Below, one piece after another: positions 54,927-64,000 of a stretch of DNA of 64,000 bases. The notes beneath the pieces are model-generated. The model was not told the DNA's origin. It did not search any database and was given only the letters and a program-made list of their open reading frames with translations. A program made the translations under genes and the position numbers. Source of the stretch: Takashimella koratensis (lineage: Eukaryota > Basidiomycota > Tremellomycetes > Trichosporonales > Tetragoniomycetaceae). The DNA is taken from assembly GCA_003116875.1 (NCBI GenBank), contig BCKT01000007.1, positions 1,080,820-1,144,819 of the forward strand, in the 5' to 3' direction. Position 1 is the stretch's first letter; each line of letters opens with the position of its first letter.

Positions 54927-56082
54927 TCGATCCCGATCCCTTGTCTGAATGGCGGCGGTACCGTCCGCCGTGGGTCGGTATCCTCCGACACTGGACGCGT
55001 TTGTACATGTACCATTGCAGCGTCCAGTCCTCCCATCCCACCTCATCCTTCTCCATCCCATCTCTCTACGCGTTCCATCCCCCCTGTCTCGCCCAACCTG
55101 CCGCATGCATACTGTTGTGTCCCTTCATCTCGGGTAGGTTGCCGCACCGCGTGGTGTCTTGTGCCGAGGTCCTCTTGCCGAGTGACGTGTAGTTGCACCC
55201 TAGGTATCAGTAAGCGACTGCGACCCTTGGGACCGACCTTGTGGACCACGCGGGAAATAAAAAAAAAAAAAGGGAGTCAAAAATATGTCCCAAAAAAGTC
55301 GCCGGCCGAAAAAACGACAAGCATCATCCCATCTCGACACTCGAGTCTCCAGCTCTGACAACCTCACCAGCACCCCACTCAGACCTCCCCATTTACCCCT
55401 CTACACCACCCAAGTGCTCACCACCGCTTGCAGCACCACAGCGCAGTACCGTAGCCGTCCCTTCACACCAGCAGAGGAACCTCCCCACCCGATCGGGATT
55501 GCTGCTTGCCTTTGCACATCGTTCAACTCGGCAACGACCACGTCCTCACCTCGACTTTCGGCTTCCCATCCTAACTCGGGCGCGTGCGTGTGCCTGCGTT
55601 AATCAGATTACACACTGGCCCCCATCCCTTCTCTCTCCTGTCTTCCCCCTCTCGACACAGGCTCGGTACACCGAACTCAACAGGTCCTCGCTCGGCTTTC
55701 GGAGGGTGAGTATATCTTTCGTTATGTCTTAGTCCCTGGCATCACCTCATGGCGATTCTCGTCGGCCGTGAAGAAGAGACCAGTCATTCATCGGCACCAT
55801 CCGGCGTTGTACGGCTTTGTCCTCTTCCCATTCCCTCCCCTCATCCCCTTCATTTCCCCCTCTCCACTCTTAGGTTCCCATCAACTTTTTTTTTTTCCTT
55901 TCGTTTGTTGTCGCGATTCGTGACATTGCTCTTTTCACACCCTCTCACCACTCCGATCTCCACACTTCCCCTCCCCACCCCACCCTCGCCAACCCCCAAC
56001 ACAGACCTTCCCCATCTTCGTCCCCTTGACCCCCTTCACCTCCTTCATCCAACCACTCACTTACCAAACCCGGTCCTAACTC
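54927..56082. other. 1.15-kb gene-free stretch before the mitoferrin gene
   Basis: Pyrimidine-rich with an A12 run at 55259-55270 and a T9 run near 55887. It contains GT-AG pairs and may hold 5' UTR introns of the next gene. No coding frame is credible. Confidence 0.5.
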
Positions 56083-57744
56083 ATGTCGCAGGACCTGTCG
56101 ATCTCACTCCGTCTGCCCACGATGGCTGCGGGCCCTTCGTCCCTTGCCTCGTCCTCTTCGACATCGCAACCCCCACCCGCTTCTTCGAGCGCACCATCTC
56201 AGTCGCAACCACCATCTACTTCCCTCCCATCCACATCCGCTGCGGGGATCGCGGATCGCGCAGATGTGACCTCCCCGTCCTCGTCAATGCCTAGGTTACA
56301 TATCGTCCCTCACGGAGCACACCTCGATCATGGGCAAAGACCGAACAATGGGGCAATGGCGGAGGGGGAGTTTGAGGAGGATCACGACTACGAAGCGTTG
56401 CCAGTCGGGTATGGGTTCGGCGTCAACATGGCCGCTGGAGCAATGGTGCGTGGATTCTAATGAGGATGGTAGCTGATCCCGGTAGGCCGGTATCTCAGAG
56501 CACGCCGCAATTTTTCCCGTCGACTCGATCAAAGTGAGTTACAGCATCCGTCAAAGGTGCATTTGAACTCGTCTAACTCTTGACAGACCCGAATGCAAAT
56601 TCTCCCTTCCCTCTCACCTACCGCCCTCCTCTCGCAGACGGCATCGGGCTCGAGTTCGTCTGCGGCCTCCACCTCTGCTGCTGCTGCCCGCGCGGCGTCT
56701 GCGCAGCTCACCACGTTCACCCAACACCTCCGATCTGTCTCAATGACCGAGGGAGTCCGCTCGCTATGGCGCGGCGTGGCGTCCGTCATCCTTGGTGCTG
56801 GTCCAGCACACGCTGCGCATTTCGGGATGTACGAGTTTGTGCGAGAGATTAGCGGTGGGCGAGGGGACGGATGGCAAGGCGTGGGAGGAACAGGTAAGCC
56901 AAGGTGGTAGGAGGTGTATCGTAATTTGCGGTCCTGACACAAACCAGCTTTGGCAGGTGCAACAGCGACGATCACGTCAGATGCGCTCATGAACCCCTTT
57001 GACGGTGAGTCACCGGTCTCGACCATCCTTGGCAGAGATCCATATCCGACTTGACCCGATCTCCCCTGGTTATTCCGACGCAAACTGACTCCCGCGCAGT
57101 GATCAAGCAACGGATGCAGGTCCGGGGCTCGCCTCACCGAACCGTCTTTCAATGCGCGAAATCCGTCTACCGCGCCGAGGGTCTTACGGCGTTCTATGTC
57201 TCGTACCCGACCACACTCACGATGAGCGTGCCGTTCACGGCGGTTCAGTTCTCAGTCTACGAATCGTTGAAGTCGATGATCAACCCCGAGGGAGGGTATA
57301 GCCCCATCACACATGTTATGGCTGGTGGAATTGCCGGAGGTGTCGCAGCGGCCGTCACGACTCCCCTCGACGTTGCCAAGGTGAGTTGGAGTGGAGTGGG
57401 TAAGAGGGCCAGAGCTGATCAAACGACTTTGCAGACGTTGTTACAAACGCGAGGATCATCAGGAGACGAGCGGATACGAAACGCGCGTGGGATGTCGGAA
57501 GCATTGAAGATCATTGTGGAACGGGACGGTATAAGGGGGTTGAGGCGTGGAATGTTGCCTCGTGTACTCACAGTCGCACCGAGTACGGCTATCAGTTGGC
57601 TCAGTTACGAGTTTTTCAGTGAGTCGGGTGTTTCGGTTCCTCAAAGATTGTTGCAGGTAAGCTGGAGTGTTGTGCTGATTCGCCCTCGCAGAGGTCCTAA
57701 TTCGTCAAGGTGGCCACTTGCCAGAAACTGGCTCACATGTGTGA
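56083..57744 (+). CDS. Mitochondrial carrier, MRS3/4 (mitoferrin) type
   Basis: Mitoferrins import ferrous iron through the mitochondrial inner membrane for haem and Fe-S assembly. The three carrier repeats show the PxD/ExxK-type signatures FPVDSIKTRMQ, MNPFDVIKQRMQVRG and TPLDVAKTLLQTRG, each at an exon junction. The second half of repeat 1 reads TEGVRSLWRGVASVILGAGP and AHAAHFGMYEFVRE, typical of Mrs3/4. Repeat 3 ends GLRRGMLPRVLTVAPSTAIS and WLSYEFF. A last small exon (KVLIRQGGHLPETGSHV) closes at 57744. About 110 Ser/Pro-rich residues precede the carrier; a second ATG at 56122 shortens this by 13. Assignment as mitoferrin over other carriers rests on these motifs. Confidence 0.87.
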
Positions 57745-58529
57745 TTGCGCGCCAACCGCGCTCGGACCGACAAGAGAGATCAAACACCCGTCTCGCTTTA
57801 TGTCTGCCAAGCAGCGAGGGATCGAGTGTGGAAAGGGCCGCTCGTCAGTTTCGATAGCTGCTCACCAACAGAAGGAGAGATGTGGATGGAAGGGGCGTGG
57901 AGACGAGGTAGCTTGAGATGAAGAGACACATGGAGCAACGTAGACGGACGAGACGAGACGATTACCGGATTCTGAAGAACAAACGACCAATAACTTGTGA
58001 AGACACTACCGCACATCTGGGCCCGACGCACGCATTTCCCCTTTAAGAGGACGAGACCTCTCAGTCTTCTCTTCCTTAATGCCTTCCCCATCCCTCCATC
58101 CTCTCTCCATCCCTTCTCACCCTTTCCCTTGCCGTATCTTGCATAAGCCTCGATTTTCTTTTCCAATTTGTCTCTAGCATTCTGATACATCGCCTCCTGT
58201 TCCCCTTTCCACCTGTCTATTTTTGGTCCCTTTCCATCTCCACCTACACCTCCTACGCTTCTCGTACCATCTATCGGACCACGCTATCAATCCTACCATC
58301 TACCTACCACGCCTGATACGTTACAGAGTAGAGCATCTCATCTACCTTTGCCATCGCATGAAATCCAAAGACAAAGTCCAAACGTCTAGTCAAAATGTTT
58401 ATGAATTATCATCATCACCTTTTTCAAACTCTTGATATCACGTGACTTTCGTTTGTTAAAAGTTGTTGCCCTTGGGTACGGCTCGTTTCATTACTCCTCC
58501 TCTTTTCCCTCTCCACCTAAATCACAATC
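57745..58529. other. Spacer between mitoferrin and RPC53
   Basis: About 785 bp, AT-richer towards the right. No gene was supported. Confidence 0.5.
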
Positions 58530-60601
58530 ATGGCCGAGCAGAAACCTCGACCGCGCCCATCTCCACTCGTCGCTGCTGCTCGAGCCCAGTCGCGCCCTGT
58601 CTCTGGCTCCGGCGAGGCGGGATCAAGCGGGACTCCAGCTCCCCGATCCGCGGCACCTCCACCCTCTGCAGGCCCATCATCACTCGCCATGGTCCCTGAC
58701 CCAACGAGGTCCAGTACCGTCTCGGACCGCACGACTCCAGGTGGGACGCCTGCTCCCGAGTTATTTGGAGGACCAAGCTTGCCATTGTCCGCTATGCAGA
58801 AGCCCAAGTTCAAACCCAAGATCCCGATCAAGAAAGCAGCTCCGGCACCGTCAACCTCTATCGGGAATGTCTCGTACGTGGATGTGTTCTCAACTCGCTC
58901 AACCTACCTTCCCCTGCTGATCCAAGCTGACGCTCTTTCGTATGCTCGTATTTGATTAAACGACAACAGTGGCTCCGGGTCGCGTGATGTCAAACCTGTA
59001 AGTTGATTATACCCACTCTTGTTCAGTCTCGGATGCTGACTGTGTTCGAATACAGGATGTTCGTGGATTCCCTTCTCGAGGAGGTGCACCGCGAGGGCGA
59101 GGCAGAGGCGGCCCACCGATGCGAGGGCGTACAACCGCATCTGCCACCGTCGTTGCTGCGGGACCTCTCAGTGCCGTGCGCTCCGGTCCGCGTACGTCTC
59201 ATCTTCCCAGCTCCTATTATGTTCACTTTCTGACTGCCTCATCTCCTCAGCTCCCCGACGCACCGCTGCACCCCCTCCACGTCGGCCGATGGACGAGATC
59301 GAGATCGAAGACTACTCTGACGCCTCCGATGGCGAGGCTCAGGCAGTCATCGACATTGACGCTGTCTCTCGGTTGGGCGAATCCGCACCCACAAGCTTGT
59401 ACCGCCAACGCGACCTGTCCTCGTTCAAGGGTGGCAAGGGGAAAGAAAAGACGGTAGGTCTCCAGGCCCAGCGCCGCAAGATTCGTCGGAACCGCCGCCG
59501 CCGTATCGAGGGGACAGGTACCAGCCAACCGAGCGAGGATGCCGCATCATCTGCGATGCCGGGCAGCGCAGAAGACAGTGTCAAGGCCGAGCCTATTTCG
59601 CCTGACAAGGCCGCCCACGTCACTCTGCCCGGTACCGACACGCTCGACGACGAACTGAAACATGTCCCTTCACGACTCGGGAGGCGAAGAGGGGACGATA
59701 CCATGGTCCCCAGCGACGAGATGCAAGATCGCGACGAGCGTGGACGAAGGGTTCGTGCGTTTGCTCGAGCCGGAGGGCTCGTCGAGGATAGCGCGACACC
59801 CAGTGTGGTTGAGGATGATGAGGAAGTGGATGAAGCGCAGAGAGTGGACCTGAGTGAGAGCGACGAGGAAGAGGAAGAAGAGAGTATGGAGGGTGACTTT
59901 GTCTATGTCGAGGGCCATGTGAGTGGACTAGACCAGGTAGAGGAGAGGGTCTGACACTGACTTTATCTTCTATCGTCACAGGACGACCCATCCGACAAGC
60001 TTTTCACCTTTCAGTTCCCTGGGGCGTTCCCAAAGTTCATCCCACACGAGCCTGTGGGCGGTGGAGATTCGAAAGAAGGGATTGCGGCGGGTGCCGGACC
60101 GTCAGGCACCGCAGCGTCGGTGGATATCAAGCCGAACCTCAGTGCGATGCGGGGTAGGCGAAAGGCGCAGCCTCCGCCCGAGGGGAGAGTAGGCACGTTG
60201 GTGGTTATGAAGTCGGGCCGGGTCAAGATGGTCCTCGGTGATGATATTGTCATGAACGTGAGTATTTGCTTTCCCTTCGATCTTCTAACACTTTCCAATA
60301 TCTTTGACTACTCCTTGATGTCTCTGGCCTACGTGCTGACATCAACCCTCATCACCAGGTCACACCGGGAGTCTCTCCTTCGTTCCTCCAACAAATCGTA
60401 CACGTCGATTCGAAAGAAAAATCCAACGCCGTTCTTGGTGAAGTACACAAAAATTACGTCGTGACGCCTGATATCGACCGATTGCTCGAGGAGCTGTTCG
60501 TTAGTGGTGGTGTTACCCCTGGAGAGAGGGAGAGGGAGAGGATCAAGCAGGAGCAGAGGGAAAGGATCGCACGTGGCGAGTTGGTGAAAGTGGAGAGATA
60601 G
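58530..60601 (+). CDS. RPC53: RNA polymerase III subunit RPC53 (RPC4 family)
   Basis: RPC53 forms the Pol III-specific RPC53/RPC37 dimer used in termination and reinitiation. From MAEQKPRPRPSPLV the N-terminal half is disordered (KFKPKIPIKKAAPAPS, then Arg/Gly-rich RGGAPRGRGRGGPP). An acidic tract follows (SESDEEEEEESMEGDFVYVE). The conserved C-terminal domain is DKLFTFQFPGAFPKFIP, then GRVGTLVVMKSGRVKMVLGD, joined over an intron to VTPGVSPSFLQQIVHVD. LGEVHKNYVVTPDIDRLLEE follows. These are the hallmarks of RPC4. Five introns. It ends ERIARGELVKVER at 60601. Confidence 0.92.
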
Positions 60602-61145
60602 GAGTGGTCAGTGGTCCACCACCGGGAGACGCAGCGGTGGTATTTGAGATATGATAACGGAACGTGCTTTGCCTGGGTGATGTTATATGTGCAAACAATG
60701 ACGCTCGGAACAGTGTAAGCCAACAGCCCGGTCGCAAATGTCTCCTTTTCAACACCCCTCCTTTCGTTCGGCCTTTGTTGGGTAAAGAAAAGAGGTTGCA
60801 CTCCATTCGAATTGATATTTTGCCCCGAGGACAAAGGGAGCCGAGAAACATATGACCAATCCTCTGGGAGATACCTGCCCAGCGCAGGATTGTCATATGC
60901 TCACTCACTGATCGCTCGGACTCGGTTTTGAGCACAAAGCAATACTTGTACTCCATGTCGAGGAAGCTACTTTAACGCCTCGGCGCTTTCTTTAGGCCAA
61001 ATATTTGTACTCGCCATGTTGTTGTACAGCATATATATGTCGGCGATCGTCGAGTACAATGACTGATTTCCCAACAGCCAAGTATTCCATTTAAATTTCC
61101 CTCGTTTTTCTTGACTATTTGACAGTATTCACGTACCAACCAATC
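60602..61145. other. Spacer upstream of R1
   Basis: About 540 bp. It marks the border between the housekeeping block and the right-hand gene family. It holds the RPC53 3' end and the R1 promoter with a TATATATG stretch near 61030. Confidence 0.5.
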
Positions 61146-61785
61146 ATGGCTGACAAGAACCCATCCAATAACCGGCCCAGGCCAGAGGTCCCTGTGAGCC
61201 ATTTTCCCATCTCAGCGTTAATGTCTTGCCCCGGTTCAATGTCGATGTCACCTGAATCATCTCGTAGCTGACGTACTGGACTCTCATTGTCTATTTGGTC
61301 CTAGACGAGGGAAGATACAGTGATGACAGAGGGCTCTGAAGGCGTTTTCAGCGACACTGGAGGGCGCAGCCTCTATGCTTCGCCAAACATAGTGAGCGTA
61401 GCTTCAACAAAACGTTGCATATATAAGAGATTACCGAATTGACGCGAAACATTCCTTTTGCTCAGTCGGAAGACTCGCTTCTTTGGACTCACGGCGAAGA
61501 GCCGTCAATCACGGGGGGGGGCCTGTTGAGCCTGGTTGCAACGAGCCCACCTCTTCGGCCAAGGATGCTCGCCCACTTTTCACACAAGTTTTTGATGGGG
61601 TCAAGCCGACCAGTATGGTAGAAACCCCCTCTTGGGAGGAGGCTAGGGGTACGACTACCGACGAGCCCTCGAATACGTCGACAACCGCCCAGACCGCCGC
61701 TACGTATCCATCAGACAATGAGATGTCCGAACAGAACCTTCATGAGGCAGAGTCTGACAATGGCGGCGACAGTGATGAAGAATAG
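61146..61785 (+). pseudogene. Right-hand family copy R1, frame change at a G9 run
   Basis: Unrecognised small acidic protein. Exon 1 (61146-61193) encodes MADKNPSNNRPRPEVP. Exon 2 (61305-61391) encodes TREDTVMTEGSEGVFSDTGG, then RSLYASPNI. Exon 3 starts at 61465 with SEDSLLWTHGEEPSITGGG. At a run of nine G (61513-61521) the frame must change to reach the acidic remainder GPVEPGCNEPTSSAKDARP to NEMSEQNLHEAESDNGGDSD, which ends at 61785. A run of seven or ten G would keep one frame. With the sequence as given, translation would instead stop at about 61621. The change is either a frameshift or a homopolymer miscall. Promoter and intron positions match R2 and R3. Confidence 0.5.
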
Positions 61786-62427
61786 AAGAACACTTGATTC
61801 TCGGCGTGACCCCCTCGGTAACCTTGGATAGATGCGACGAATTGTGGAGGAGATTAGCTTGTTCCTCATCTGTCTACGCGTTGAACACCACCTCTGACAG
61901 AAAAAACATGTTTGTCCTCCATTGACTTCGTTGGACGTCATTGAGAGTTATTTTTGGTCTACTCAAACGCGGTAAGTCAAGAAGTGCGCCGCCTTCACCG
62001 GCGGTCGCGGAGTGTTACACTCAAACCTTTGATTACGACAGTCATCTCGCTTCCGTCACATGGCGTAGGAGAAGAAAGGATCAGCTTTAGCTGAGTGTCA
62101 CCTTTGAGCGATTCACATCCACACCGGTGATCCCCCATGAGGAGCGTTGAAAGGAGATGTACTGAGCGCAAATCGTCTCCGAGTTGAGCTCGCGCTCGCA
62201 CGAAAGCGAAGCCGGAATCGACGCCAAATAAAAGGAAGACTTGTTCACTCATAGTGAAGTAACATCCTTTGACGCGGTTCGGAATCATTCAGCCCCATTG
62301 ACTTGGTATATCATGGGTCCAGTACACATCATGTGTTTATGAGGTGTTCGATTTGCTGTAAACGACCCCCATTCCAGTCCACACATTCTTATACTCACTT
62401 GAACATTAAATACATTAGAAACCAACC
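61786..62427. other. Spacer between R1 and R2
   Basis: About 640 bp. The right part is related to the sequence before R3: both carry GTGAA...ACATCCTTTGAC followed by CATTG (62250-62310 and 63735-63780), so the promoters are duplicated with the genes. Confidence 0.5.
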
Positions 62428-63162
62428 ATGTCTGAAAGGAATAATCCCGAGGAGTATAACTCTAACGATCCACGCAGGCGTCTAGTAAGTAGTTGATTAT
62501 CACTGAGTCAGTAACTCTCCAATGTGAAAGTGTGTAGTCTTCCGATGGCATTTGGTTCTGCTGTTACTGACAAAATGGATGTCGTTTGGGCTTTACGTTT
62601 GTCCTAGGGGAGGAGAACAAGCACCATGGCCACTGGCAGCACGACGTTCTCTGCCGATGGCGCTCCTTCTAGCAGTCAAGTCCCTGGATTACTTTACGAA
62701 GACGAGGAAGACGGCTTCTTTGGCTCTCCTCTCAATCAGGTAGGTACCGTACCGTACCATCAGTTCACGAATTTGGGGTCCATTGACAACATAATCTCAC
62801 TTTTTTGCCGACTAGTCTAGGGAGAACCTTCCGTCCACCCAGCCGCCGTCCACGGAGCCAGTCGTTAGATCAGATACGCAAGACGTTTAGACGTTTTTGA
62901 CGGGGTGGTTGACGCTCTGACCGCAGACGGTAGGGAGTCGACGGGTGAGAAAATATCGCCCTCGGCTTTCCCTCCCAAGATGGAGCCGACTCTGCCTTTG
63001 CCAGTTCGACAACAGCTGGGGCTCCCGCTCCCGACCCGTCAGAGCCCTCGCAAACTCAGACCGCACCTGAAGGCCAGGAGGATGACGACGGGGAAGAAGA
63101 GACTCAGGTATCCCCAGAGCGCCAAGAAGATCAAGATAAGGAGGTGCAGAGGCCTCAGTGAT
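62428..63162 (+). pseudogene. Right-hand family copy R2, C-terminal part out of frame
   Basis: Exon 1 (62428-62484) encodes MSERNNPEEYNSNDPRRRL. Exon 2 (62608-62739) encodes GRRTSTMATGSTTFSADGAP and ends EDGFFGSPLNQ, and exon 3 starts at 62816 with SRENLPSTQPPSTEPVV. The frame stops at 62890, giving 87 residues. Sequence after the stop is still alignable to R1 in other frames: LDVFDGVVDAL (compare FTQVFDGV), then an acidic tail PSEPSQTQTAPEGQEDDDGE ending at 63162. At least two frame changes are needed. The copy is probably decayed, though the 87-aa product could be made. Confidence 0.5.
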
Positions 63163-63897
63163 TGCTTGTTAGCTCGCCGTAGCCTTGAAATTGGAATTGA
63201 TAAATGCAACAGATATTGAGAGCTCCGCTAATAGGGCCTGAAACCATCAGTCGCAGTGATTATAGATCCGCCCCATACGGGCTTGTTGTTCTGAAGGGAA
63301 CAAGCTCGCCTGGTCCATTGAAAAATATTGGTAATTGTATCCTTTCACACAACTTTGTGAATAAAGGAGACGGCCAACATCAGAGAGACAGCGTGATCCG
63401 CGAGCTTTTCCCTTTGGGTCAATGGTCGGCAAAAATCGGACTATATACACCAAGCGGCTTGCTTATGATGCCAACCTTTGTCGCGGGTTATTTGTCTCGG
63501 CCGAGTTTGGCTGAAGAAAAGAGCTTGACAGCTCATCGTTTGTTTTGCTTTGAAACAAGAGGGTGATAAAGGAGTCTCTCTGGGTTGATTGCCGTCTGGA
63601 CGAAAGGAAAAGCACATAGAGCACGCCATCACGCTCGTTTGGGGAGCAATGGAATGTGCATAGCTGGGGAGAGATAGGTGAAAGGTTGCCGTCATCGACT
63701 TATACGTTTCAACCATGTTTCATCGCGAGTGAAAGACGACATCCTTTGACTTATGTGCACGCCATTTTAGCCTCATTGCCAAGCCACTCGACCAAACCAC
63801 CATATAAAAATGTGACCGAGTTAAACAGGAATTCACCTCCCATACAACAGTATTTACCACTACTGCACTTCAACACAACAAGACCCACCATTGAATC
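63163..63897. other. Spacer between R2 and R3
   Basis: About 735 bp with no recognised gene. A 120-codon frame at 63204-63566 has no similarity to the family. It contains the duplicated promoter of R3. Confidence 0.45.
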
Positions 63898-63945
63898 ATG
63901 TCTGAAGATAACAATTCTTCCAGTCAAGGGCCTCCGCGCCGGAGG
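63898..63945 (+). CDS. First exon of right-hand family copy R3 (partial, runs off the window)
   Basis: The ATG at 63898 encodes MSEDNNSSSQGPPRRR, followed by a GTGAGT donor at 63946. Length (16 codons), M-[SA]-[ED]-x-N start, basic end and donor position match exon 1 of R1 and R2. The rest lies beyond the window. Confidence 0.55.
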
Positions 63946-64000
63946 GTGAGTAGATAGTAATGCCTCTCTTGTCGGGCAGTAGCTGACATGGCTCCATGGC

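Overview
The window looks like nuclear DNA of a basidiomycete yeast, most probably a tremellomycete. Genes carry many short introns (about 40-120 bp) with GTGAGT/GTAAGT donors and CTGAC/CTAAC-type branch sites. Gene density is high, intergenic spaces are pyrimidine-rich, and the proteins recognised are fungal housekeeping families. The species cannot be fixed from the sequence alone. The first 62 bases are all G, which looks like an artefact at a contig end.

Left part (about 0.3-22.4 kb): ten copies of fast-evolving, unrecognised proteins, all on the minus strand. Group A has five copies (348-5639) and group B has five (14395-22416). They lie around two ordinary genes: a Fig4-type phosphoinositide phosphatase (6014-9475) and a divergently transcribed alpha-arrestin (10275-14071). 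Many family copies are broken by in-frame stops, single-base frameshifts or larger damage, while others are open. A 242-bp solo LTR with a 5-bp target-site duplication sits among them at 17105-17346.

Middle part (about 22.9-60.6 kb): a conventional housekeeping block. In order it holds: an unrecognised coiled-coil protein; a Q/G/M-rich protein; an XanA-type xanthine dioxygenase; a secreted S12 (beta-lactamase-like) hydrolase; the PHS1 3-hydroxyacyl-CoA dehydratase; the ESCRT-III factor IST1; the tRNA 2'-phosphotransferase TPT1; the polyadenylation factor FIP1; a small disordered protein; a fructosamine kinase; TAF6; a Ser/Thr-rich single-pass membrane protein; a D-amino-acid oxidase; FIS1; an MRS3/4-type mitoferrin; and the Pol III subunit RPC53. 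Several neighbours are divergent pairs sharing a short promoter (FIG4/arrestin, XanA/S12 hydrolase, PHS1/IST1, TPT1/FIP1).

Right part (61.1-64.0 kb): a second lineage-specific family begins. It comprises three tandem genes for small acidic proteins with a tiny first exon, conserved intron positions and related promoters. The first two show frame damage and the third runs off the window.

The most interesting signals are the two unexplained gene families with mosaic decay and a set of TTGGCGA elements in one orientation, spaced by near-multiples of the DNA helical turn, upstream of the D-amino-acid oxidase gene. No tRNA, rRNA or CRISPR was found.
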